From positions 4,742,001 to 4,806,000 of the forward strand of contig NZ_SSBQ01000002.1 in the NCBI RefSeq assembly GCF_004795255.1: DNA of 64,000 bases, read 5' to 3'. The position numbers and the translations under genes were made by a program. The notes beneath the pieces were generated by a model, which had not been told where the DNA came from, searched no databases, and was given only the letters and a program-made list of their open reading frames with translations. Positions 1 to 7,055 of this stretch are shown here, piece by piece (within the stretch, counting starts at the first letter, position 1; every line of letters begins with the position of its first letter). The DNA is from Streptomyces sp. RKND-216 (GTDB lineage Bacteria > Actinomycetota > Actinomycetes > Streptomycetales > Streptomycetaceae).

Positions 1-92
1 GTCGCGGCCACCAGCAGCCGCACCCGCCGGGCCAGCGCCTCACGGCGGGCCGGGGGTGCGCCGAGCGACAGGGGAGACGTCCGCGCGGCCAT
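1..92 (-). CDS. Cation transporter, probably CDF-type efflux, N-terminus only
   Basis: Only the first 30 or so codons are inside the window; the gene runs off the left edge on the minus strand. The visible protein begins MAARTSPLSLGAPPARREAL and continues into ARRVRLLVAA, which resembles the start of actinobacterial cation-diffusion-facilitator transporters just before their first membrane segment. Its ATG shares one base with the TGA of the CmtR-like repressor gene (TGATG), so the two are translationally coupled and presumably form a metal-sensing and efflux operon. The function rests mostly on that context. Other metal exporters, such as a P-type ATPase, cannot be excluded from so short a piece. 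Confidence 0.5.
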   Translation of the reverse strand, partial: MAARTSPLSLGAPPARREALARRVRLLVAA

Positions 93-427
93 CAGCAGCA
101 GCCCTCCGCGTCGGCGTCCGGACAGCTGCGGTCTCCCGCCACGGCGACCACCGCCGCGCGCAGGTCGTCCAGCGCGTGGCCCAGCCGTGCGTCGGCGAGT
201 TCGTAGCGGGTGCGGCGCCCGTCGGGAGCGGACACGACCAGGCCGCAGTCGCGCAGACACGCCAGGTGGTTCGACAGCCGGGTCCGGGAGACGCCGAGCG
301 CATCGGCGAGGTCCGCCGGATACGCCGGACCCTCCCGCAGCGCCAGCAGCACCCGGCACCGGATCGGATCCGCCAGCGCCCGCCCGAACCGCGCCAGCAC
401 CTCGACCTCGGAAGCAACAGTCAGCAT
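92..427 (-). CDS. cmtR: ArsR/SmtB-family metal-sensing repressor, CmtR type
   Basis: A 111-residue winged-helix repressor. It carries the cysteines that define the CmtR (Cd/Pb sensor) subgroup: Cys57 and Cys61 in the recognition helix stretch NHLACLRDCGLV, and Cys102 near the C-terminus, the same positions as I recall for Mycobacterium tuberculosis CmtR. Two further cysteines end the chain (Cys110, Cys111). By family knowledge it binds operator DNA as a dimer and releases it on Cd(II) or Pb(II) binding. The start at 427 is chosen because the protein then begins exactly like CmtR, and because a 34-bp palindrome lies immediately upstream at 438-471. It overlaps the following transporter gene by one base. 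The metal specificity is inferred from residues only. Confidence 0.85.
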   Translation of the reverse strand: MLTVASEVEVLARFGRALADPIRCRVLLALREGPAYPADLADALGVSRTRLSNHLACLRDCGLVVSAPDGRRTRYELADARLGHALDDLRAAVVAVAGDRSCPDADAEGCC

Positions 428-437
428 TCCCGTGACT

Positions 438-471
438 GTACACGATCTCCTGAATCCAGGAGATCGTGTAC
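438..471. promoter_or_regulatory. Perfect 34-bp palindrome, likely CmtR operator
   Basis: Two perfectly complementary 15-base arms, GTACACGATCTCCTG and its reverse complement, are separated by AATC. The site begins 10 bases upstream of the cmtR start codon and ends 63 bases before the divergent AlkD-like gene. The position and the dyad symmetry fit an autoregulatory operator for the dimeric repressor. It could also form a hairpin in the mRNA leader. Confidence 0.75.
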
Positions 472-534
472 CAGCGTTCTCCGTGCGGGGTGGCCGTCGT
501 ACGCTGAGCGGCATGTGGGAGGCGGGAGGCCGGG

Positions 535-1227
535 ATGGCTGACGACACACGCACCGGCGCGACGGTGAACGAGGTGATGGCCGAGCTGGCCGGACTCGAG
601 GACCCGAAGACACGCAGGGTGAACGAGAAGCACGGCGACGACCACGGCGTGAAACTGACCACACTGCGCGCGCTCGCCAAACGGCTGAGGACGCAGCAGG
701 AACTCGCCCGCGAGCTGTGGCGCACGGGCGACACCGCGGCGCGACTGCTGGCGCTCCTGATCTGCCGCCCGAAGGCGTTCGGGCGCGACGAACTGGACGG
801 CATGCTGCGCGAAGCGCGCATGCCGAAGGTGCACGACTGGCTCGTGAACTACGTGGTGAAGAAGAGCCCCCACGCGGAGGAACTCCGCGTGGCCTGGTTC
901 GCCGACCCGGACCCCGTGGTCGCGAGCGCCGGCTGGGCGCTTACCACCGAACGCGTCGCGAAGCAGCCCGAGGGCCTCGACCTGCCCGGTCTCCTGGACA
1001 CCGTCGAGGCGTCGATGAAGGACGCCCCGGACCGCCTGCAGTGGGCGATGAACCACTGCCTGGCCCAGATCGGCATCGAGCATCCCGAGCACCGCGCCCG
1101 CGCCCTCGACATCGGCGAACGCCTCGGGGTGCTCAAGGACTACCCGACCTCCCCCGGCTGCACCTCCCCCTTCGCTCCCGACTGGATCACCGAAATGGTC
1201 CGCCGCCGGGAGGAGGCCCGAGGCTAG
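535..1227 (+). CDS. DNA alkylation repair-like HEAT-repeat protein (AlkD family)
   Basis: A 230-residue all-helical protein. The N-terminal stretch GVKLTTLRALAKRL, the pattern of short paired helices and the segment MPKVHDWLVNYVVKKSPHA are typical of AlkD/AlkC-like DNA glycosylases. AlkD members excise bulky or cationic alkylated bases by wrapping DNA in a HEAT solenoid. I cannot confirm the catalytic Asp/Trp set, so this may be a non-enzymatic relative. The ATG is preceded by GGGAGG six bases away. The gene is divergent from cmtR. Its stop overlaps the stop of the convergent hydrolase gene by four bases. Confidence 0.7.
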   Translation: MADDTRTGATVNEVMAELAGLEDPKTRRVNEKHGDDHGVKLTTLRALAKRLRTQQELARELWRTGDTAARLLALLICRPKAFGRDELDGMLREARMPKVHDWLVNYVVKKSPHAEELRVAWFADPDPVVASAGWALTTERVAKQPEGLDLPGLLDTVEASMKDAPDRLQWAMNHCLAQIGIEHPEHRARALDIGERLGVLKDYPTSPGCTSPFAPDWITEMVRRREEARG

Positions 1228-2033
1228 GGTCCGCCGGGACCCTCTACTGGTCGCGGAGCCGCCTCTCCGGCCCGCGGCTCGTCGAGGTACTGGTCGGCCC
1301 AGGCGCAGATGATGTGGGCGGCCCGTTGCGCCTGCCCACGCGCGGTCAGCAGGTGGTCCGCCCCTTCGAGGGAGATGAAGCTGCGCGGATGCCGCGCCTC
1401 CTGGAAGATCTCTGCGGCGTTGGCGATGTCGACCGTGGAGTCGGTGGGCGAATGGGCGACGAGGAGCGGCAGGTCAACCTCGCCGATCCGGTCACGCAGG
1501 TGCGCCCGGCGGACGTCCTCGACGAAGGCGCGCTTGAGGACCAGGGTCCTCCCGCCGACGAACCACTCGTGCGCCCCGTCCTCGAGGACGCGGTCCAGCA
1601 CCGAGTCGTAGTGCCGCTCGACGTCGCTGGGGTCGACGGGCGCGGCGATCGTGGCCAGCGCCCGGAGACCAGGGGTCTCGTGCGCGGCGGCGATCGCGGC
1701 CGCGCCTCCCCAGGAGTGCCCCACCAGCAGGTCCACCGGAGTCCCCCGCTCCGCCATGAAGGCCGCGGCCCGGACGGTGTCCCGCACCTTGACGGTGAAG
1801 GAACCGTCCCCCCAGTCACCCTCGGAGTCCCCGATCCCGAGGTTGTCGTAGCGCAGCATGCCGACGCCCTCGCGGGCCAGCTGCCTGCACACGCGCGAGG
1901 CGGCCGGAGAGTCCTTGCCGAGGGTGAATCCGTGCACGAACAGCCCCCAGCCCCGGATCTCCCCTTCCGGCACGTCGATCACCCCGGCCAGCTCGGGACC
2001 GACGACGCTCGGGAACCTCACTTCTTCCTTCAT
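1224..2033 (-). CDS. Alpha/beta hydrolase
   Basis: A 269-residue single-domain serine hydrolase, probably cytosolic because no signal peptide is seen. The oxyanion region is FVHGFTLGKDSPAASRVCRQL, of which the HGFT core is the key part. The nucleophile elbow is GHSWGG with Ser in the middle, an acid candidate lies in HSPTDSTV, and the catalytic His is in EGADHLL. These are spaced as in dienelactone hydrolase or esterase-like proteins. The form resembles the hydrolase half of proteins that are sometimes fused to OsmC, but no OsmC domain is present. The substrate is unknown. Transcription converges on the AlkD-like gene with a four-base overlap. Confidence 0.8.
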   Translation of the reverse strand: MKEEVRFPSVVGPELAGVIDVPEGEIRGWGLFVHGFTLGKDSPAASRVCRQLAREGVGMLRYDNLGIGDSEGDWGDGSFTVKVRDTVRAAAFMAERGTPVDLLVGHSWGGAAAIAAAHETPGLRALATIAAPVDPSDVERHYDSVLDRVLEDGAHEWFVGGRTLVLKRAFVEDVRRAHLRDRIGEVDLPLLVAHSPTDSTVDIANAAEIFQEARHPRSFISLEGADHLLTARGQAQRAAHIICAWADQYLDEPRAGEAAPRPVEGPGGP

Positions 2034-2250
2034 GCGGGGCGCTCACCTCGACAGGGACGGATCGTGGCACGGGAACGAGGGCGACCCTAGCCGGTGGCAC
2101 CGTGCGACGACGAGGGGCGGCCCTCGGCGCGCAGCGACAGGCCCGCTACCGGAACGGGCCGTGGCGCGCGCCCTCCTCCTCTCGCGATTGTCGGGCCTGG
2201 GCCCGTACACGGAGTCCTGGGCCGCAGCGCGCCGGCACCCGGGATCGGGG

Positions 2251-2517
2251 CTTCAGGTCCAGGCCGCCGAAAATATCCGCGGCGAACTGAGAGGTCCGGG
2301 TCGCGGGATAGGCGATCGCCGGGCGGTGTGTGCCCCGCGGTACCGCGATGTGCACCTCGTACGGGATGTCGTCGATCAGTTCGCGCAGCGCCAGTGCGGA
2401 CTCCCCGCATACGACCGCGTGCGGCGCCCGGGTGCAGACTGCGAGGAGGTCGACGTGGGCTGTCGGGGCTGCGTCGGCCCGGCGGTAGACACCTCGGGAG
2501 ATCTCCTCGATTTCATC
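2251..2517 (-). pseudogene. Remnant of an AbiEi-type (type IV toxin-antitoxin) antitoxin gene
   Basis: About 89 codons preserve a conserved AbiEi-like block: ISRGVYRRADAAPT, then HVDLLAVCTRAPHAVVCGES, then LIDDIPYEVHIAVPRGTHRP. Full proteins of this family have a winged-helix segment in front and 150 or more residues after this block. Both are missing, and the flanking reading frame turns into low-complexity sequence. There is no credible start or ribosome site. The fragment lies just outside the left end of the glnA-targeting element and next to the displaced glnA terminator, which suggests debris of an older insertion at the same place. Confidence 0.6.
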
Positions 2518-2732
2518 CGCCGAGGCCCAGGTGGCCAGGTCTCGTGGGGGAGCCCCGTGGCGCGGGCCTGGCGAGGAAGCGGAGGCACTGCACGAGGCGG
2601 ATCCGATGACCGCCGAGCGCTTCGCCGCAGCCCCCAAGCGCCCCGCCCCGGCTCGCCTTCGCGCTGGCCCGGCGGCGAGGAGTCGTGCGACGAGCGGAGC
2701 GGGCCCTTGACGCAGCCTGACAGCCCATGCCG

Positions 2733-2785
2733 AAACGGGCCGTGGGCCGCCTTCCGAGAAGGGAAGACCGGCCCACGGCCCGTTT
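2733..2785 (-). terminator. Displaced original glnA terminator
   Basis: Perfect 16-base inverted repeat (AAACGGGCCGTGGGCC at 2733-2748 and its complement at 2770-2785) with a 21-base loop, ending in TTTC on the minus strand. It sits about 40-95 bases after the duplicated glnA 3' end at 2827-2844, the distance expected for the terminator glnA had before the insertion. Confidence 0.7.
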
Positions 2786-2826
2786 GCGGCCCAGGTCAGC
2801 GATCAGTGCTCTGACCTGCACAGTTT

Positions 2827-2844
2827 CTAAATGTCGAAGTACAG
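2827..2844 (-). other. attL-like site: duplicated 3' end of glnA
   Basis: Read on the minus strand, this 18-base stretch encodes LYFDI followed by a TAG stop, the same five residues that end the intact GlnA at 12622-12639 (there ATC TAA instead of ATT TAG). The identical core is ATGTCGAAGTACAG at 2831-2844 and 12626-12639. Beyond the core the two sides diverge at once. This is the classic trace of site-specific integration into a gene's 3' end, with the element supplying a replacement end. Confidence 0.85.
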
Positions 2845-2891
2845 GTTGGTAACGCTGCCGACCTGCACAGACACCCTGTTGCGAGCCGGTC

Positions 2892-2910
2892 GGTGCACAA
2901 CCGGTGCACA
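2892..2910. repeat. Left copy of 19-bp end motif (recombinase arm-site candidate)
   Basis: GGTGCACAACCGGTGCACA: two GGTGCACA boxes 11 bases apart, 47 bases inside the left core repeat. The right-end copy at 12500-12518 differs at one base and has the same orientation. Confidence 0.55.
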
Positions 2911-3041
2911 TGGCGGGCAACACGGATCCATGTGCTGTCCCGAGCGGCGGGGCGCCCGGTGGCTGGGTGGAAGGCGGGACACTCGTCCGTGGCCGTCAGG
3001 CGGGTTCGCGTAGAGCATCTGCCTGGAGGTGGCCGACTTCG

Positions 3042-4487
3042 CTACCGGGCTGCCTTGGTGCACGGTGAATCGCTGTGGGGGACGGCCCTGACGCGAGCGT
3101 CCTCCATGCGAATGCTTGCCCCTTGGTTGGCCGTGGGGTCCCAGAATTCGAGTCGGTCACCTGAGCGCCCAAAGATCACCACCGGACTGTCGTAGGGAGG
3201 TGGGCTTCCGTAGTACGGGGCTTCGGAAGAGGTCAGCTGCACGCAGGCGTACGCAGCGCGGACGCCGAAGTACTCCGGGATGTCGTGACCAGCTGCGACG
3301 AGGGTGCGGTGCTCCGCTCCGCTGCGCGCTGCCGTAAGGAGAGTTATCAGGACGAATGCCGTACCGAGGGCTATGCCCAGGGTCACTGCCGGCGCCCAGG
3401 ACAACCATGGCTTCCGGGCCTCCAGGGACGGGTTCACGAATCGCGCCCACCCCAGGTAGGCCACTGGCAGCAGCGCTGCCGTGATGGACACGCACAGTAC
3501 CCATAGCCCTGCCTGAATGCTGCCCAGCCCGTCACTTACCGGCGTGGGACGCACCCCAAACGGAGACAGGTACGCCCGCTGGATGAGTGTTCCGAACCAT
3601 GGCACAAGGGGAACAGCGAGGGGCACGGCCAGCGGGACGAGCCACGGAAGCGCGCGGTGCGTGGGGGTGTGCCGCACCGCAAGGTGTGCGCCGCCCAGCA
3701 AGTAGCCCCCGGCGAGAAGTACCAGCAGAGCGCCAAGACGCGGATCGTCTGCGCCGATGGCCGGCCAGAGTCCGGCGCCGAGCAGACAGATCGCGGTCGC
3801 GGTGAAGACGAATGCCAGGAAGGATAGGACGAGCCAGCTCCGGGAATACGAGGGTCGGCCGATTTCGTGAAGGCTCGGGTTCAGCCGTCGCAGTGCCAGC
3901 GGATGGCGCGATAGCTCCGCGCGGGCGGCACGTCGGGCACGTGCCAAGCGGCGTGGCCGGGGCTCGTCGAGCCGGGCCGGGACGCGGACCAGCCGCACAG
4001 TGCCTGCATGCAGATCGTGCTCACCAGTCCGCGCGGCGAGGTGAAGTGCGTGGCGCACGCGCCGACTCACTGGTTTCCGCCGCCCCCGCAGATGCCACTC
4101 GATGTGCGGTTGGCTGACGCGCTCCACGAGACTGGCGTCGCGACAGTGGAGAGAAAGCTCGACATTCTGGGCGAGTGTGTCGAGGGTGGAGACAGCCTCT
4201 TCGACCGCTGTCTCGCGAACACCGCGGATCCGAACCTCGATCACGCGCAGCGTCCAGCTCGCGTCGACGGCCACCGTCGTTTCTCCGGCCAACGGCTCGC
4301 GTATGGGCCAGCCCTTCGCCTCGCAGACCTGCTGGAGCAGACCCAACTCCTCAGGGCGGTCTAGGACCGCTGCGACGACATGGATCCGGCGGTTGAAAAG
4401 CAGTGCGGCTGGGCCCGTTGGCCCAGAATCCGGCTGCGGCGCGGGATCCTGCCGATCTGGGCCCGGTGCGGAAGATGACGTGAGCAT
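3042..4487 (-). CDS. Membrane protein of unknown function, element-borne
   Basis: A 481-residue protein that I do not recognise. The N-terminal half (about residues 30-215) looks soluble and is rich in Arg toward its end. It is followed by five hydrophobic segments at roughly 218-240, 252-271, 280-299, 325-348 and 362-385, then a soluble C-terminal tail of about 90 residues containing PYYGSPPPYDSPVVIFG. The C-terminal GDRLEFWDPTANQG motif suggests a small beta domain. The ATG at 4487 is preferred, though an in-frame start at 4523 exists; neither has a clear ribosome site. It is the gene closest to the left end and lies 126 bases downstream of the integrase on the same strand, so it may be co-transcribed. 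Whether it is cargo or backbone is unknown. Confidence 0.6.
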   Translation of the reverse strand: MLTSSSAPGPDRQDPAPQPDSGPTGPAALLFNRRIHVVAAVLDRPEELGLLQQVCEAKGWPIREPLAGETTVAVDASWTLRVIEVRIRGVRETAVEEAVSTLDTLAQNVELSLHCRDASLVERVSQPHIEWHLRGRRKPVSRRVRHALHLAARTGEHDLHAGTVRLVRVPARLDEPRPRRLARARRAARAELSRHPLALRRLNPSLHEIGRPSYSRSWLVLSFLAFVFTATAICLLGAGLWPAIGADDPRLGALLVLLAGGYLLGGAHLAVRHTPTHRALPWLVPLAVPLAVPLVPWFGTLIQRAYLSPFGVRPTPVSDGLGSIQAGLWVLCVSITAALLPVAYLGWARFVNPSLEARKPWLSWAPAVTLGIALGTAFVLITLLTAARSGAEHRTLVAAGHDIPEYFGVRAAYACVQLTSSEAPYYGSPPPYDSPVVIFGRSGDRLEFWDPTANQGASIRMEDARVRAVPHSDSPCTKAAR

Positions 4488-4613
4488 AGGTGGATTCTGC
4501 CGTCGCAGCCGCTGGCCACACACCAGCCCCGGCGCGCCGCCCCATCCGATCCCAGAGCTTCGCCGGACGAGCTTCCTCGAGCCACGCTTCGGTTGGTGGG
4601 CGAACCGTCTTGG

Positions 4614-5891
4614 TCAAGCCGCCAGTCGGTACCGCTTGCCAATCGCCCGGCGGGCCTTCTCGACCGCTCCGTGCACGCGATGCACGTATCGACGCAGCGT
4701 GAACGCCGGATCCTCGTGGCCGAGGAGGTCAGCGAGCGTGTAGACGTCGACGCCTTCGTTGATTGCCTCCGAGGCGAACAGATGCCGCAAGGCATGCATC
4801 ATCTTGTCGCGGCACGCCTCCCACTTGCGACCCTTGCCGACCGGCTTGTCGTTCACCGCCTTGATGACGCCGATGGCCTCAAGGGCCGCCTTCCAGAGGT
4901 AGTTGAAATAGTTCTTGTTGAGCGGCTTCCGCTCGCGCGTGGTGAACACGAGGCGCACGGCTACCAGCTCTCCGTCTTTCTCCAACCACGGCAGCGTCAC
5001 CTCGACCGGTGGGAAAGCACGCATGTGCTCGCGCAACCGTGTTGCCAAGTCCTCGTCGAGGGGGATGTGCCGGTCCTTGGGGTCGTCCTCGGTGCCGCCC
5101 TTGGGCGGAGCGAAGACGAGCGTGCCACGGTGATGCGTGATCTGGCGACAGATGCGGACGGTCTTGTCGTCCACCGACCAGTCCACGTCGTCCGGGCTGA
5201 AGCCGAATATCTCGCCTTGGCGCATCCCGAGCCCTCGGCCGCAGTCGACCGTGGCCTGATATCGGTCGGGCATGTGCTTGAGGAGGTCGTCCGTCTCCTC
5301 CCAAGAGAGTGGCACGTCCTTGGCCGACTTCTTCGACCGCCTGGGCTTCACGCGCTTGACCGAACCGGTCTCGCACGGATTCTTCGGAATCAGGTCGTCG
5401 TCCACTGCCATGGCGAGGATCGACGACAGGTGGGTGAAGATCAGACCGACGGTGGTCTCGTCGAGGACCTGTAGCCGGCGCTTGATCCAGGTCTGGACCG
5501 TGGACGCCTTGACGTGTCGCAGCTTGAGATCCCCCAGGGGCCCGATGATGTGGTTACGGACGCGAGACTCGTACTGGTGGTACGTGCGGGGGTTGCCGAA
5601 CGTCTGGTTCGCCAGCCACTGCTCGGCGATCGCTTTGTGCAGAGTGTCGCCCTTGCTCGGGGCGATGTACGTGCCGTCATCGACGGCCCCACGCATCCGC
5701 GTCAGATGCTGGCGGGCTTCCTCATAGCGTTCGAAGCTCTCGTTCTGCTGGCGCCCTTCGGGGTCACGCCACCGAGCCATCCACCTCTTTCCGCGCCCAT
5801 GTCCCCGCGACGGAACCTTGCCATGAGCCTTGCACTTCTTGTCGCCGGGTTGCGGGCGCTTCTTGTGCCAGCGGTCGTATGGCTCAGCCAA
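4614..5891 (-). CDS. int: Tyrosine recombinase / site-specific integrase
   Basis: A 425-residue phage-type integrase. An N-terminal arm-binding part (about 1-75) precedes a SAM-like core-binding domain (about 80-180). The catalytic domain shows Arg224 (GLGMRQGE), Lys264 (PPKGG), His366 and Arg369 (HALRH), His392 (LLGHED) and the nucleophile Tyr402 (RRYVH), so all the expected residues are present. I place the start at a TTG (5891) with GGGAGG six bases upstream; the protein then begins LAEPYDRWHKKRP, as many Streptomyces integrases do. An upstream extension to 6149 is open but looks non-coding. The intact active site and the flanking core repeats make it the likely agent of insertion into glnA. 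Confidence 0.92.
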   Translation of the reverse strand: MAEPYDRWHKKRPQPGDKKCKAHGKVPSRGHGRGKRWMARWRDPEGRQQNESFERYEEARQHLTRMRGAVDDGTYIAPSKGDTLHKAIAEQWLANQTFGNPRTYHQYESRVRNHIIGPLGDLKLRHVKASTVQTWIKRRLQVLDETTVGLIFTHLSSILAMAVDDDLIPKNPCETGSVKRVKPRRSKKSAKDVPLSWEETDDLLKHMPDRYQATVDCGRGLGMRQGEIFGFSPDDVDWSVDDKTVRICRQITHHRGTLVFAPPKGGTEDDPKDRHIPLDEDLATRLREHMRAFPPVEVTLPWLEKDGELVAVRLVFTTRERKPLNKNYFNYLWKAALEAIGVIKAVNDKPVGKGRKWEACRDKMMHALRHLFASEAINEGVDVYTLADLLGHEDPAFTLRRYVHRVHGAVEKARRAIGKRYRLAA

Positions 5892-6294
5892 GAAGGGCCT
5901 CCCGCGCCCGATCGAAAGTCTTGTCTGCTGAGCAGGCGGTGACCCCGTGAGCGATCCACGGGAACGGCGAGGCACTTGGCGATACGCCGGGAAGGTAGGT
6001 AGCCATGGCGGATAGCTGTAGCTCGAAATCGACTGGCATGGCAACAGTTGGTTCTGAAACTCGAGAGAACTTTCAGGTGACATGCGCTTCGGCGTAGACG
6101 AGTGGGTAGGTAAAACCGGGGGCCGGGCGGTACAGTTCCGCGCCGCCACGGCGAAAGCGGTGAGTGCCTACCGAGATTTTCGAGGAGAGCCCGAAGGCGT
6201 CGCGAACTTTTTGGTCAACCGGCGATCTGCTCCTACGGTTATGTCCTCCTCGGTCACCTGCAATTCGCACCGACCGAAGATCGCGTAGAGGTTC
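5892..6294. other. Divergent control region between integrase and HTH chimera
   Basis: About 400 bases without a convincing gene. Short open frames on both strands lack ribosome sites and family resemblance. The composition is less G/C-biased than the flanking chromosome. This region should hold the promoters for int (leftward) and the chimera gene (rightward). I see no clear operator palindrome. Confidence 0.4.
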
Positions 6295-7017
6295 ATGCAC
6301 AGGACCACATGTGCCGTCTGGCCTATCCCTATCGCCCGCAACCGACATGGAGTGCCCTTGCCCAACGAATTCCGCCGAGCGGCCAAGGCCGCCGCGCGCG
6401 GCCCGCTCGCTACGCCCGATGAGATCGCCGAGTACCTCGGGGTGCCGGTGAAGACCCTCTATCAGTGGAAGTGCCGGGGCATCGGCCCGATCTCCCCTAC
6501 GCGACCTGACCTCACCCAGGACCCGGACCTCCCGGACGAGTGGTGGGAACTCCTACGGCACGCTCTCGACCGACTGGCCAGTGCGGAGGGTGTCAAAGAA
6601 ACCGTGCGGGACACGTGGATCGACCGAGCATTCCCCCAGTTCCTCGGCATCCCGGCCCCGGCCAAGATCGAGCGTGTCACCGGCCACGGTGACCTCCACT
6701 GGGGCAACATCACTGGGCCGCCTCTGACGCTCCTGGACTGGGAACGCTGGGGCCGCGTCCCCGTCGGCTACGACCCGGGGCTGCTCCACGCCAACAGCCT
6801 GCTCGTCCCCAACGTCGCGGAACGTGTCCGGAGCGAGTTCAGCTCCGTCCTCGCCACACCGGGCGGCCGAATCGGTGAACTGTGTGCCCTCGCCGAAATG
6901 CTTCAGGCCGTCGCCCGCGGCCACTACCCGCAACTCGCCCCGTACCTACTGGACCGCAGCGAAGACCTGACCGGGGTGCGTCCTCCCGTCTCGGCCCCAG
7001 CCGAGATCACCGCCTGA
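6295..7017 (+). CDS. Chimera: excisionase-like HTH joined to C-terminal part of an APH-family phosphotransferase
   Basis: A continuous frame of up to 240 residues with two unrelated halves. Residues 38-64 (LATPDEIAEYLGVPVKTLYQ and following WKCRGIGP) are a MerR/excisionase-type HTH that normally continues into a short wing and ends the protein. From residue 70 the sequence is instead the C-terminal lobe of an aminoglycoside-phosphotransferase-like kinase: the catalytic loop HGDLHWGN (131-138), the metal-binding Asp148 in LLDWERWG, then GYDPGLLHANSLLVPNVAER. The kinase N-lobe and its nucleotide loop are absent, so kinase activity is unlikely. Likely starts are GTG 6352 or TTG 6358, the latter five bases after GGAG; ATG 6295 is the furthest upstream. 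It probably arose by deletion between a xis gene and a neighbouring phosphotransferase gene. Confidence 0.7.
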   Translation: MHRTTCAVWPIPIARNRHGVPLPNEFRRAAKAAARGPLATPDEIAEYLGVPVKTLYQWKCRGIGPISPTRPDLTQDPDLPDEWWELLRHALDRLASAEGVKETVRDTWIDRAFPQFLGIPAPAKIERVTGHGDLHWGNITGPPLTLLDWERWGRVPVGYDPGLLHANSLLVPNVAERVRSEFSSVLATPGGRIGELCALAEMLQAVARGHYPQLAPYLLDRSEDLTGVRPPVSAPAEITA

Positions 7018-7055
7018 CGTTCTTGTCGTTCGGGGTCGGACACGTCTCTGAGCAA

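Noticed and set aside
2813..2870. An 11-bp direct repeat GACCTGCACAG (2813-2823 and 2860-2870) flanking the left core
   Set aside because: One copy lies outside the element and no counterpart exists at the right end, so it does not behave as an element-end site. It may be coincidental or a minor binding site.
2827..3063. A 78-codon minus frame ending in LYFDI at the left element end
   Set aside because: It ends in the duplicated glnA tail only because the attachment core is there. The upstream part is Arg/Pro-rich with no start signal, so it is an att by-product, not a gene.
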